This document shows, in pieces, positions 1 to 7,590 of a DNA stretch of 38,331 nt; within the stretch, counting starts at the first letter, position 1; each line of letters opens with the position of its first letter. The translations under genes were made by a program, and so were the position numbers. The notes below the pieces were generated by a model that had not been told where the DNA came from, did not search any database, and was given only the letters and a program-made list of their open reading frames with translations. Source of the DNA: a virus; IMG/VR virus record IMGVR_UViG_3300050010_000202, positions 1 through 38,331 of that record, one strand, 5' to 3'.

Positions 1-2040
1 AGCGTCGGGCTGACTCTCACGTCAATTCCTTTTTCTACTCAATACGAGTACTCACCCAACTTCGCCGACCTCGGCCACACGAACAGCAACGAGCATTTCT
101 TACAACATATGGATTTCCTCACCCCTGAGCTTTTGCGCGTGCTCCAACCGGGGCGTATTGCCGCTATCCACGTAAAAGACAGAATTGTGCCGAGCGGCCT
201 CACGGGCCTTGGCTTCCAGACCGTCTACCCCTTCCACATGCGGGTGACCGATCATTTTATGAAACACGGTTTCGCCTACATGGGCATGAAAACCATCGTC
301 ACGGATGTGGTCCGGGAGAACAACCAGACGTACCGTCTCGGGTGGACGGAACAGTGCAAGGACGGCACGAAGATGGGCGTGGGGATGCCGGAATATCTCC
401 TTATTTTCCGCAAGCCCCCTACGGATAACAGCAACGGATATGCGGACCTGCCCGTGGTGAAGAGCAAGGATAAATATAGGCTCTCGAAATGGCAGGTAGA
501 TGCTCACGGGTTTGAAAGGTCCTCTGGGGACAGACTCATGGACCCCGAAGAGCTTAAACAACTCACTCACCAGCAGATCTTCCGCCTTTTCCGGGATTAC
601 TCGCTCCACGAGGTCTATGACTTTGAACATCACGTGGAGATAGGCCAGACGATCTATGAGCACGGCCGCTTACCCGTGACTTTTATGCTCCTTCAGCCGC
701 AGTCGTGGAGCCCGGAAGTCTGGACGGACATCACGCGCATGAGAACGCTCAACGGGGCACAGAGCGCCAAAGGAAAGGAGATGCATCTCTGCTTGGCGAG
801 GGGGTCGATGGTTCTCACGAAGGAACGAGGCTATGTGCCTATCCAAGAGGTGACCATCGGCGAACACGCTTTGACGCATAAAGGACGTTGGAAGCCGGTA
901 GTAGTGGTACAAAATACGGGAATTCGAAGGGCAATAACGATAAAAGGCCAAGGTGTTCCTGGACTCACGCTGACGCCTGATCATAAAGTGTGGGCTCGTG
1001 TATCAAAGCGGGTTAGGTCGCGCGAAGGGGCAGAGTTTATCAGGCCCGATTGGGAAGAGGCGCAACGGCTGCTTGGCGCTTATGTCAATCTCAAACTACC
1101 AGAGCCGGAACTCCCCGTCAACGCAGATTGTACGCTGTGGTGGACTGTAGGGCGGTGGTTGGCTGACGGCCACATATCTACTCGGGGTTGTGCAATTATC
1201 AGTTGTGGAAAGGATAAATGGGAAGACTTCTCGTTAAAAGTTGGTCGATTCGGCGGAAATAAACCCTCTATCGGAACAGCAATTCAATTGCAATTATATG
1301 ATCCAGAAAGAGAGCTTCGAAACATCCTCGATAAATGCGGATCGGGAGCAGGGGGGAAGCACCTACCGCCTGAATCTTTCACGCTTCCAATCGAATATGC
1401 GACTGCGCTTCTTCATGGATATTTATCCGGAGATGGCTGTCTCAATGAAAAACGACAACGATGGATGGCAAGCAGTATCAGCCGAACCCTTTTGCTGGGT
1501 ATTTCCCACCTTGCGCAGCGAGTATACGGCACTATTGCAAGCGTCTATGCGAGTCGGCCAGAACGCGAAGGTGTGATTGAAGGACGGACCGTACATATGT
1601 GCCAAGAATGGGGGCTCAGTTTTGACACGGTCATTAATCGATCAAAGCCGTTCGTGGTTGAAGACGGGGCATGGAAGAAAATCCGATCAATTGAAGATGC
1701 CGGAGAAGTCGAGACGTGGAACTTAAGAATTGAGGAGGACGAGAGTTACACAGCTGAGGGTTGCATTGTCAAAAATTGCCCGATGCAATTTGATATCGCG
1801 GATAGGGTGATCGAGCAGATGAGTAATCCTGGGGATGTAGTATACGACCCCTTCAACGGGATCGGTACGGTTACCTTTCGGGCGGTGCTCGCGGGCCGCT
1901 ACGGGCTCGGGTGCGAACTGGCCCATAGCTATTGGCTCGATTCGTGTTTTTACGCGAAGGCGGCGGAACAGAAGAGGGCAACGCCGGGACTTTTCGACGC
2001 TGTTACGCAAGATGGAAAGGAAGAGGAGGTGGCCGTATGA
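1..2040 (+). CDS. DNA N4/N6 methyltransferase, 5' end cut off, intein-containing
   Basis: Site-specific DNA adenine or N4-cytosine methyltransferase. The frame is open from base 1 with no stop, so the gene starts outside the window; the first ATG in view (109) is internal. The methylase order is permuted (motif IV before motif I): a TSIPF motif lies at bases 22-36, and the SAM-binding motif DPFNGIGTV lies near bases 1846-1875, just after the conserved HLCP segment. A 329-residue intein (790-1776) interrupts that HLCP segment. Known relatives in podophages are often the C-terminal half of a DEAD/DEAH helicase-methylase fusion, so the missing N-terminus may carry a helicase; that is inference. 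The likely role is protecting phage DNA from host restriction. Its stop overlaps the next gene's start (ATGA). Confidence 0.88.
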   Translation, partial: SVGLTLTSIPFSTQYEYSPNFADLGHTNSNEHFLQHMDFLTPELLRVLQPGRIAAIHVKDRIVPSGLTGLGFQTVYPFHMRVTDHFMKHGFAYMGMKTIVTDVVRENNQTYRLGWTEQCKDGTKMGVGMPEYLLIFRKPPTDNSNGYADLPVVKSKDKYRLSKWQVDAHGFERSSGDRLMDPEELKQLTHQQIFRLFRDYSLHEVYDFEHHVEIGQTIYEHGRLPVTFMLLQPQSWSPEVWTDITRMRTLNGAQSAKGKEMHLCLARGSMVLTKERGYVPIQEVTIGEHALTHKGRWKPVVVVQNTGIRRAITIKGQGVPGLTLTPDHKVWARVSKRVRSREGAEFIRPDWEEAQRLLGAYVNLKLPEPELPVNADCTLWWTVGRWLADGHISTRGCAIISCGKDKWEDFSLKVGRFGGNKPSIGTAIQLQLYDPERELRNILDKCGSGAGGKHLPPESFTLPIEYATALLHGYLSGDGCLNEKRQRWMASSISRTLLLGISHLAQRVYGTIASVYASRPEREGVIEGRTVHMCQEWGLSFDTVINRSKPFVVEDGAWKKIRSIEDAGEVETWNLRIEEDESYTAEGCIVKNCPMQFDIADRVIEQMSNPGDVVYDPFNGIGTVTFRAVLAGRYGLGCELAHSYWLDSCFYAKAAEQKRATPGLFDAVTQDGKEEEVAV
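790..1776 (+). mobile_element. Intein with LAGLIDADG homing endonuclease domain
   Basis: The insertion starts at Cys (codon 790-792; block A CLARGSMVLT) and ends in VKN before the +1 extein Cys at 1777. It is 329 residues. Block B shows TPDH at intein residues 62-65. Two dodecapeptide motifs, TVGRWLADG (about 119-127) and LLHGYLSGDG (about 207-216), mark a DOD-type homing endonuclease. Block F resembles ETWNLRIEEDESY (308-320). Removing the insert rejoins HL to CPMQFD, restoring a normal methylase sequence. The penultimate residue is Lys rather than the usual His. By eye the insert is more AT-rich than the flanking exteins, consistent with later acquisition. Confidence 0.9.
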
Positions 2041-2234
2041 TCCCCTCCTATGCCCTCGCCACCCTTGAATCCCTCCCACGCTGCGGACCATGCGCCTACT
2101 GTTGGGAGACGCCAGAGCAGCCGTGTTATTGCCGCATGCTGTTCAATACCGCTACTTGCCCCGGCCCGAGCGTCCAGACTGCCGACCCCACGTCTGCAAC
2201 ATCCGGAGTGACGATCTTGAGGGGGAGCTGGTGA
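2037..2234 (+). CDS. Small cysteine-rich protein
   Basis: 65 residues, unrecognised. The start ATG overlaps the methylase stop (ATGA) and is preceded by a strong GAGGAGGT site about seven bases upstream, which fixes this start. The N-terminal third holds a dense cysteine cluster (CGPCAYCWETPEQPCYC, residues 16-32), suggesting metal binding. The C-terminal half is Thr/Ser-rich and featureless. It sits between two DNA methyltransferase genes, so a link to DNA modification is possible, but that rests on position only. Confidence 0.6.
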   Translation: MIPSYALATLESLPRCGPCAYCWETPEQPCYCRMLFNTATCPGPSVQTADPTSATSGVTILRGSW

Positions 2235-2244
2235 GGGTGGAGAG

Positions 2245-3120
2245 ATGGAGCCGCTTTGCATAGAAGGCTTCTGCGGTTTAGGCGGTTGGTCTGAGGGAGC
2301 CATTGTCGAGGGGTATACGTGCATTGGGTTTGATATTGAAAGACATGATTATGGAACCGGAGGATACCCAGGAACGCTGGTTTTGCAAGACATGTTGACC
2401 GTGGACGGCGCGCGCTGGAAGGACGCTGATTTGCTGCTTATGTCACCGCCCTGTCAGGAGTTCTCTTATATGGCTATGCCGTGGAGCAGAGCAAAGCAGA
2501 TAGGACAGGCATTACGCGGCGAAGGCGACTTCCCAAAGGGCTATACCGGCTCACGCACCGTACCTGAACTAACCGCCCTCTTCGACGCCTGTTTTCGCAT
2601 TCAGCGGGAAGCGATAGAGGCGGCGGGGCATTTTATTCCGATGGTTGTGGAGAATGTCCGGGGCGCCGAGAAGTGGGTAGGGCGGGCACGATGGCACTAT
2701 GGGAGCTTCTACCTTTGGGGGGATGTTCCGGCGCTTATGCCGCCCGCAAAAGCTATCAAGAATCCCGCCTGTAAAACATGGTATTTGCCAGATGATCCAC
2801 GTCATCAACCTAATCAGAGGTTCAATCGATTAGAAGGATGTAAACTCCCCGGCTTCCGCTTCGATGGCTCCGGCAAATCGTTTCAGACGGCGAGCGTGGA
2901 AGGGACGAAGCAGGGCGGCGATTGGTTCGCGGAAGCGCGCAAGGGAGGGGCAGGCGGAACGTCCGCAAGCTACGGCTCCAAGTCCCCCGCCCGGAAGGCC
3001 GCCTCCGCCATGATCGCCAAAATCCCTTTCGCACTTGCTCAATATATCGCGGCGTACTGGAAGCCGAGAGAAGCGGAGGAAAACACCAATAATATCAATA
3101 TTACTCAGGTCAATTGTTGA
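2245..3120 (+). CDS. DNA cytosine-C5 methyltransferase
   Basis: 291 residues, with family motifs in the usual order: motif I-like FCGLGGWSEG near residue 9, motif IV SPPCQEFS near residue 71 with the catalytic Cys, and motif VI ENVRG near residue 135. It should transfer a methyl group from SAM to C5 of cytosine in a short DNA target. It is somewhat short for the family, and the C-terminal target-recognition region (about 170-270) is compact and Gly/Lys-rich. The C-terminal tail has an AT-rich stretch of Asn codons. It follows the cysteine-rich protein by 10 bases. Together with the upstream N4/N6 methylase it gives the phage two DNA methylation activities, most likely anti-restriction; no restriction enzyme is encoded nearby. 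Confidence 0.9.
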   Translation: MEPLCIEGFCGLGGWSEGAIVEGYTCIGFDIERHDYGTGGYPGTLVLQDMLTVDGARWKDADLLLMSPPCQEFSYMAMPWSRAKQIGQALRGEGDFPKGYTGSRTVPELTALFDACFRIQREAIEAAGHFIPMVVENVRGAEKWVGRARWHYGSFYLWGDVPALMPPAKAIKNPACKTWYLPDDPRHQPNQRFNRLEGCKLPGFRFDGSGKSFQTASVEGTKQGGDWFAEARKGGAGGTSASYGSKSPARKAASAMIAKIPFALAQYIAAYWKPREAEENTNNINITQVNC

Positions 3121-3144
3121 GACTCTACTTGATAGGAGGTAACC

Positions 3145-3687
3145 ATGCCAACATGCCCGAAATGTGACGCACAGTTGATTGATGAGCGAGTCGAGAAGAC
3201 GGACGAGGGGGACTTACTCTTTCACTGCTGCGGCCTATATTTGGTCCGCAAAGTTCCGCCCCTTGCGCCCGCCGATATCCGCGCTACTTACCCCACCGAC
3301 GTGCCGCAAGGACCGGGAAGACGACCACGGGACCCCTCTAAACCCGCCCCTGCCCACAGCGGAGGCAATGCCCTTGCTGCTGACCTCCAGGACGCGATAA
3401 CCGAGGCCCTGAAGGCAGGCAGAAGCGCCCGCCAGGTCGCCGAAGAACTCGGGGTAGCCAAATCCACGGTCCAACAGTACGCTTACCGGCTCAAAAACAG
3501 TATTCCTCTGCCCTACATGCGTCAGGAAACAGGACCGGGTAGTAACTGGCACAAGACGCTCTCGCCGGAGAAGATTTCGGCCATCAAGCGCATGAAGGCC
3601 GAAGGGGCGTCCTGGTTGGATATTAAAACAGAACTGCACGTGGGGTACAACACCATCGGGAAATATGCGCGGGGCGAGAGGGGATAG
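3145..3687 (+). CDS. Zinc-ribbon and helix-turn-helix DNA-binding protein
   Basis: 180 residues. The N-terminus has a zinc-ribbon-like CPKCDAQL (4-11) and a later Cys pair (HCC near 28-30). A Pro-rich linker follows (about 50-80), then a helix-turn-helix of the resolvase or transposase type, AGRSARQVAEELGVAKSTVQ (about 100-119). The C-terminal part resembles a second HTH (SPEKISAIKRMKAEGASWLD, then HVGYNTIGKYARG). A GGAGGT ribosome site six bases upstream sets the start. It lies directly upstream of the replication-initiator-like gene, so it may regulate or help load the replication machinery. Function beyond DNA binding is not determined. Confidence 0.7.
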   Translation: MPTCPKCDAQLIDERVEKTDEGDLLFHCCGLYLVRKVPPLAPADIRATYPTDVPQGPGRRPRDPSKPAPAHSGGNALAADLQDAITEALKAGRSARQVAEELGVAKSTVQQYAYRLKNSIPLPYMRQETGPGSNWHKTLSPEKISAIKRMKAEGASWLDIKTELHVGYNTIGKYARGERG

Positions 3688-3694
3688 GCGATAA

Positions 3695-4357
3695 ATGGCA
3701 CGTAGCAGGGTAATCAAGCCGGAGTTTGCCAGTGACGAGAAGCTCGCGAGACTCTCGCGAGACGCTCGCTTAACCTTCGCGCTGATGTGGACATGCAGTG
3801 ATGATTATGGCGTTTGTAAAGCACATCCGGCATGGCTGAAGAGTCAAATTTTCCCGTATGACGACATAGAGACGGGGCTTTTTGAGAAGTGGCTATCCGA
3901 GCTTGAGCACTTGCAGCGCATCCTTCCCTTCGAGGCGAGCGGCGAGAGGTACTATTTCATCCCCGGCTTTCTCAAGCACCAAAAAGTCGACCATCCGAGC
4001 AAGGTCAACCGTAACCCTGCGCCACCACAAGAGATTTTGAATCCTCGCGAGAGTGTCGCGAAAGACTCGCGAGAGTGTCGCGACGAAACTGAAACTGAAA
4101 CTGAAACAGAAACAGAAACTATACCCCCCAAACCCCCCGAGGGGCAGATAGATAAAATTCCTCCGACCATCGAACAGGTAACGGCCTACTGTCAGGAACG
4201 CAAGAACGGTGTGGACCCCAAGGTGTGGTGGAACCACTACGAGGCCGTAGGGTGGAAGGTGGGGAAAAATAGAATGGTTGACTGGAAAGCTGCGGTAAGG
4301 ACGTGGGAAAAGGACAGGACGGAAGCAAAAAAGCCCATGGGAGGTCTCGCATTTTGA
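3695..4357 (+). CDS. Replication initiator-like protein (lambda O / DnaD-type role)
   Basis: 220 residues. The N-terminal half (about 1-100) matches the winged-helix domain common in phage replication proteins: MARSRVIKPEF, then an LARLSRDARLTFALMW helix region and an FIPGFLKHQKVDHPS segment. A low-complexity linker follows (RESVAKDSRECRDE, then six Thr-Glu alternations, about 115-142). The C-terminal domain (about 150-205; VWWNHYEAVGW, MVDWKAAVRTWE) is the type that contacts the helicase in such proteins. The DNA encoding the linker is an array of direct repeats, a possible origin (see 4044-4120). It lies immediately upstream of the primase-helicase, whose TTG start overlaps this gene's stop. 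The role is inferred from domain layout and context. Confidence 0.72.
   Translation: MARSRVIKPEFASDEKLARLSRDARLTFALMWTCSDDYGVCKAHPAWLKSQIFPYDDIETGLFEKWLSELEHLQRILPFEASGERYYFIPGFLKHQKVDHPSKVNRNPAPPQEILNPRESVAKDSRECRDETETETETETETIPPKPPEGQIDKIPPTIEQVTAYCQERKNGVDPKVWWNHYEAVGWKVGKNRMVDWKAAVRTWEKDRTEAKKPMGGLAF
3743..3762. repeat. Paired CTCGCGAG palindromes in the initiator gene
   Basis: CTCGCGAG at 3743-3750 and the perfect 10-base palindrome TCTCGCGAGA at 3753-3762 sit side by side. The same CTCGCGAGA core recurs twice at 4044 and 4066. The clustering of one 8-base palindrome at two places in one replication gene suggests a binding site. Confidence 0.55.
4044..4120. repeat. Iteron-like direct repeats; candidate replication origin
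   Basis: An 18-base direct repeat, CTCGCGAGAGTGTCGCGA, occurs at 4044-4061 and 4066-4083 (22-base period). It is followed at once by six hexamers of GAAACT or GAAACA (4085-4120), then a C-run. Lambda-family phages place the origin as iterons inside the initiator gene next to an easily melted strand-biased tract; the layout here is similar. The alternative is that the repeats only encode a flexible linker. Confidence 0.45.
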
Positions 4358-6069
4358 AGACTTGGAAAGACTTTGGCCTTGATTTACCCGAAACGTTCAC
4401 GGGAGAAAGGGCCTCGACGTGCCCGGTGTGTAGCCATACCAGGAAAAAAAGCACGGTCAAATGCCTTTCGGCTAATGGCGATAAGGGAAAGTTTGTATGC
4501 TTCCATTGCGGCCATGCGGGGACGCTTGCCGATGGAGTGACGCACAAGGGCGGGGATGTCGAACCTACCGAGAAGAAATATATTCGGCCCGACTATGCCC
4601 CCGGCGTGCGTGTGCTCGCGGAAAACACCCTGAAATGGTTCGCAGCTCGCGGCATATCAGAAACCACCATGACGGCCAACTTCATCGGCGCGGAGCCGGT
4701 CTATTTTCCCCAGGTCGAGGAAGAGCGCCCTGCGATGCGCTTTCCCTTCTTCCGCAAAGGCGAGGTCATCAATGTCAAGAGCAGGTCCGCGGACAAGATG
4801 TTTCGCTTGGAGAAGAACGCCGAGCGGATTTTCTACGGCATGGACGATTGTAATGGAGATACCGTTGTCATCGTCGAAGGGGAGATAGACAAGCTTTCGC
4901 TCTATGAGGCGGGGATTAAACATTGCGTCTCGGTTCCCGACGGCGCACCGTCCCCGAAGTCAAAAAATTACGAGAGCAAGTTTGAGTTCCTGGAGAATTG
5001 TAACGAGTTCTTGGAGGGCATCAAGGCTTTCGTCCTTGCGGTGGACAATGACGAACCAGGGCTAAAACTAGAAGAAGAACTCGCCCGCCGTCTCGGAAAG
5101 CACAGATGCCAGCGGGTAGAGTGGCCGGAAGGGTGCAAGGATGCTAATGACGTGCTGAGAAAGCACGGCCCTCAGGCACTTATATCGGCCATAGACAAAG
5201 CCAAAGACTACCCGATAGAGGGTATTTTTAATGTAGATGATGTGTGGGCCGACGTGGAACGGCTGTACGAACACGGTCCGCAGGCCGGGAAATATCCGGG
5301 ATGGACACAGGTAGGCGAGTTTTACACGGTCAGGCCCGGAGAATTTACCGTCGTGACGGGTATCCCGTCGATGGGCAAATCGGAATGGCTCGATGCCCTT
5401 ATGGTAAACCTCGTACAGACCGAAAAGTGGAATTTTGCAGTATTCAGCCCTGAAAATCAGCCCATAGAGCGCCACATAGCAAAGATCATGGAAAAGATAA
5501 CCGGCCGGCCGTTTTTCAAGACATGGATCGAGCCTCGCACCATGAAGCGGCGCGAACGGCTGACAAAGCGAGATTTGGCAACGGCCCGGGGCACCCTGAA
5601 TAACTTCTTTACCTTCATTTTGCCCCCCGAGAATTTGATGACCGTAGATGGCATCCTTGAGCTTTGCACCCATGTGGTGCTCAAGAAGGGCATCAGGGGC
5701 GTGGTGATCGACCCGTGGAACGAGGTTGACCACACGAGGCCGGTCAACATGAACGAGACGGAATATACCTCATTCTGTCTATCGAAAATGCGGAGATTCG
5801 CCAGGAAATATGCCCTGCATCTGTGGCTCGTAGCACACCCAACGAAGCTCAAGAAGCAGGACAACGGGACCTATCTGCCGCCGACCCCATACGACATCTC
5901 AGGGTCCGCGCATTTCCGCAACAAGGCCGACAACTGTATCTGCGTGCATCGGCCGGATATGGAAACAAACGAAGTGGAAATACACGTCCAGAAGATCAGG
6001 TTCAAGGACGTGGGAAAAATAGGTAAGGCGGTTTTGCATTACGACATCGTAACAGGTGAGTACGAATGA
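4354..6069 (+). CDS. Bifunctional DNA primase-helicase (T7 gp4-like)
   Basis: 571 residues. A zinc-binding primase domain comes first (CPVC near 22 and CFHC near 48), then a TOPRIM core with VVIVEGEIDKLSLYEAG (about 170-186) and a later VLAVDNDEPG acidic motif. A DnaB-type RecA fold follows: Walker A GIPSMGKS (about 335-342), Walker B GVVIDPWNEVD (about 450-460) and a LWLVAHPTK motif. It makes RNA primers and unwinds the fork. The start is most likely TTG at 4354: GGGAGGT sits eight bases upstream and the codon overlaps the previous stop as TTGA. An ATG at 4303 in the same frame would add 17 residues but lacks a good ribosome site. The stop overlaps the next start. Confidence 0.93.
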   Translation: MKTWKDFGLDLPETFTGERASTCPVCSHTRKKSTVKCLSANGDKGKFVCFHCGHAGTLADGVTHKGGDVEPTEKKYIRPDYAPGVRVLAENTLKWFAARGISETTMTANFIGAEPVYFPQVEEERPAMRFPFFRKGEVINVKSRSADKMFRLEKNAERIFYGMDDCNGDTVVIVEGEIDKLSLYEAGIKHCVSVPDGAPSPKSKNYESKFEFLENCNEFLEGIKAFVLAVDNDEPGLKLEEELARRLGKHRCQRVEWPEGCKDANDVLRKHGPQALISAIDKAKDYPIEGIFNVDDVWADVERLYEHGPQAGKYPGWTQVGEFYTVRPGEFTVVTGIPSMGKSEWLDALMVNLVQTEKWNFAVFSPENQPIERHIAKIMEKITGRPFFKTWIEPRTMKRRERLTKRDLATARGTLNNFFTFILPPENLMTVDGILELCTHVVLKKGIRGVVIDPWNEVDHTRPVNMNETEYTSFCLSKMRRFARKYALHLWLVAHPTKLKKQDNGTYLPPTPYDISGSAHFRNKADNCICVHRPDMETNEVEIHVQKIRFKDVGKIGKAVLHYDIVTGEYE

Positions 6070-6275
6070 TAACCGACATTTTCAGGGACATCCGTTGCAC
6101 ATGTGGACGTGTAGAGAATTTCCGGCGAGTAGAGGTTATCGAAGCCGACACGGGCGTTGAATGGATTTACCAGTGCAATAACTGCGACATGCCCCGGAAG
6201 ATGCTTGTGAGCAAATGGGAACCCATCAGTGTTGTTGCGGCGATCAAAGAAAACATAAAGCGGAGATCATCTTGA
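6066..6275 (+). CDS. Small zinc-ribbon protein
   Basis: 69 residues, start overlapping the primase-helicase stop (ATGA). Two Cys pairs, CTC near residues 11-13 and CNNC near 37-40, spaced about 25 residues apart, form a zinc-ribbon pattern; the C-terminus is basic (KENIKRRSS). Its coupling to the primase-helicase suggests a replication accessory or single-stranded nucleic-acid binder. No specific family is recognised. Confidence 0.65.
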   Translation: MITDIFRDIRCTCGRVENFRRVEVIEADTGVEWIYQCNNCDMPRKMLVSKWEPISVVAAIKENIKRRSS

Positions 6276-6565
6276 CCCCCTTAACCGCTGCCGCCCTCCC
6301 CCCGGGGACCACAGTCCTCTATCACGAGCTGCGCGGCAATTGGACATCGTGGACGTGGACCGGGATGTATCACAAGAAGGGCGGATTTTATCGGGCGGTC
6401 GTAGAGCGGGACGGAAAACGATATTTGAAGGATTTGAGGAGACTGAAGGAGGAAGATAAAACCGTGCAACTTAGGGCTGAGGAAAGGGCCATACTTCGCG
6501 AGGAGGGCCGGTATGACGTCGCAGGCTGCACGATAAGGGGTGGACATGACACATTGTATAGGTAG
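6272..6565 (+). CDS. Hypothetical small protein, TTG start
   Basis: 97 residues from a TTG at 6272 that overlaps the preceding stop (TTGA) with GGAG seven bases before it; the same arrangement starts the primase-helicase. An in-frame ATG at 6215 would lie deep inside the previous gene. The body reads as a compact beta-rich domain (TVLYHELRGNWTSWTWTGMY, KGGFYRAVVERDGKRY) followed by a charged helix (LRRLKEEDKTVQLRAEERAI). No function can be assigned. Confidence 0.6.
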   Translation: MTPLTAAALPPGTTVLYHELRGNWTSWTWTGMYHKKGGFYRAVVERDGKRYLKDLRRLKEEDKTVQLRAEERAILREEGRYDVAGCTIRGGHDTLYR

Positions 6566-6616
6566 GGGAAATGAGACGCAGTGTGGAGGCGATAAACGGA
6601 TTGAAGGAGGTAACCC

Positions 6617-6718
6617 ATGAATAACCCATTTCGCGGCATATATTACGCGGCCCTATTCTCCCTGCCGATATGGGCGGGGATCGTTTGGGTAGTGATTGCG
6701 ATGAGGGTGTGGAAATGA
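6617..6718 (+). CDS. 33-residue single-span membrane peptide
   Basis: Starts with ATG at 6617 after a strong AAGGAGGT at 6604-6611. The sequence is one hydrophobic segment (YYAALFSLPIWAGIVWVVIA, residues 9-28) with a short basic tail (MRVWK). Its stop overlaps the start of the RuvC-like gene (ATGA), so it belongs to the same operon. The membrane location follows from hydrophobicity; function is unknown. Confidence 0.55.
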   Translation: MNNPFRGIYYAALFSLPIWAGIVWVVIAMRVWK

Positions 6719-7176
6719 TTGTGCTTGGGATAGACCCAAACCCGCAAACGAGCGGATGGGCTGTGTGGGACTCGTGCTCTAAAACCATTATAGGCCATGG
6801 CACCCAGACCAACGATATGATGCTGACACAGGTCAAAAATGGGCGACCCTTTTATAACCGCATCGCCATTGAGCGCGTCCGATCCTATGGTCAGGTCCTC
6901 GGCAATGAGACAATCGATACCGTGGAGTGGTACGGAGGTTTTGTGCACGTCTCGACAGTCCCTGTGTCGCTGATTCCTCGGCCTCAAATCCTCAGGGAAT
7001 GGGGCGTGGCGAACAAGAGCAGCGATAAATATCTCAAGGAATATTTGGTCGATCATTACCCGGCCCTATTCCCAGCGGCCAAGCGGGGCAAAACGGGGGC
7101 CCTGACGGTCAAGGGGTGGGAGAGTCACGACATGTCCGCGCTGGCTGTGGCTATTTACGTGGGCGAGCAGCTATGA
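6715..7176 (+). CDS. RuvC-like Holliday junction resolvase
   Basis: 153 residues. The RNase H-fold signature VLGIDPNPQTSGWAV (3-17) places the first catalytic Asp. A second acidic residue lies in RIAIERVRSYG, and the C-terminal SHDMSALAVAIY (near 135-146) supplies the last Asp. The middle contains RPQILREWG and a Lys-rich loop typical of phage RuvC-like enzymes. It should cut four-way junctions during recombination or before packaging. The start at 6715 is chosen because it overlaps the previous stop (ATGA) and directly precedes the signature; an in-frame start at 6670 would add only residues that shadow the membrane peptide. The stop overlaps the next small gene. Confidence 0.82.
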   Translation: MIVLGIDPNPQTSGWAVWDSCSKTIIGHGTQTNDMMLTQVKNGRPFYNRIAIERVRSYGQVLGNETIDTVEWYGGFVHVSTVPVSLIPRPQILREWGVANKSSDKYLKEYLVDHYPALFPAAKRGKTGALTVKGWESHDMSALAVAIYVGEQL

Positions 7177-7280
7177 CCCCCGAGACATGGATCATAGCCA
7201 TACTGGCCGGGCTGGTGGCGCTGCTCGTTATGGCGCTGTTCGGGTTGGTTTGGGTGGGGACAAGGAGAAAACATGGATAA
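7173..7280 (+). CDS. 35-residue single-span membrane peptide
   Basis: ATG overlaps the resolvase stop (ATGA). One strong hydrophobic helix, WIIAILAGLVALLVMALFGL (6-25), then a basic C-terminus (GTRRKHG), predicting N-out, C-in topology. It overlaps the next gene by eight bases. It could be a holin-like or membrane-anchored accessory; nothing shows which. Confidence 0.55.
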   Translation: MTPETWIIAILAGLVALLVMALFGLVWVGTRRKHG

Positions 7281-7497
7281 GTTTTTGCGAGGCGACACGG
7301 CGCTGAGAATCTTTAATGTGCTGAGGCTCAGGGGGTGGAAGCCGCCAGAGGAACACGAATCCGCCTTATCTGCCATAGAAACTGGTGGAATATTGCGTGA
7401 AGGCACCACCCACAACACGAAGGTCAGCGAGGACTCCATGCGGGTGCTACAGATGCTTGAGCGCCGGCGGTGGGTGGTCGCGGAGGGGGATAGATGA
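7273..7497 (+). CDS. Hypothetical protein, possible helical DNA-binding fold
   Basis: 74 residues, ATG after AAGGAG with good spacing. The sequence is rich in helix (TALRIFNVLRLRGW, VSEDSMRVLQMLERRRW) and reads like a small winged-helix or HTH: two helices, a short hydrophilic loop, a third helix and a terminal WVVAEG strand. No family is recognised. Its stop overlaps the following small ORF (ATGA). Confidence 0.55.
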   Translation: MDKFLRGDTALRIFNVLRLRGWKPPEEHESALSAIETGGILREGTTHNTKVSEDSMRVLQMLERRRWVVAEGDR

Positions 7498-7580
7498 AGG
7501 TCCTTCTGTACTGTCTCCTCTCCCTGGTCGTGTCCCTCCTCACGGGGCGGATAATAGCCGCAGGAGACGTGAGCGCTTGA
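7494..7580 (+). CDS. 28-residue hydrophobic peptide
   Basis: ATG at 7494 overlaps the preceding stop (ATGA), with GGAGGGG just upstream. The product is essentially a signal-peptide-like or membrane helix (LLYCLLSLVVSLLTGRIIAA, 4-23). It is the third tiny hydrophobic product in this operon. It is too short for firm support, but start, spacing and overlap match its neighbours. Confidence 0.42.
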   Translation: MKVLLYCLLSLVVSLLTGRIIAAGDVSA

Positions 7581-7590
7581 GAGGAATGTC

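Noticed and set aside
4085-4120. CRISPR or microsatellite from the repeated GAAACT units
   Set aside because: The hexamers are contiguous with no spacers and lie in a coding frame. No CRISPR array was seen anywhere in the window.
6571-6624. A 17-codon frame (MRRSVEAINGLKEVTHE) before the 33-residue membrane peptide
   Set aside because: It has a weak site (GTAGGGGA) and simply spans the next gene's ribosome site; it could be a leader, but there is no other support.
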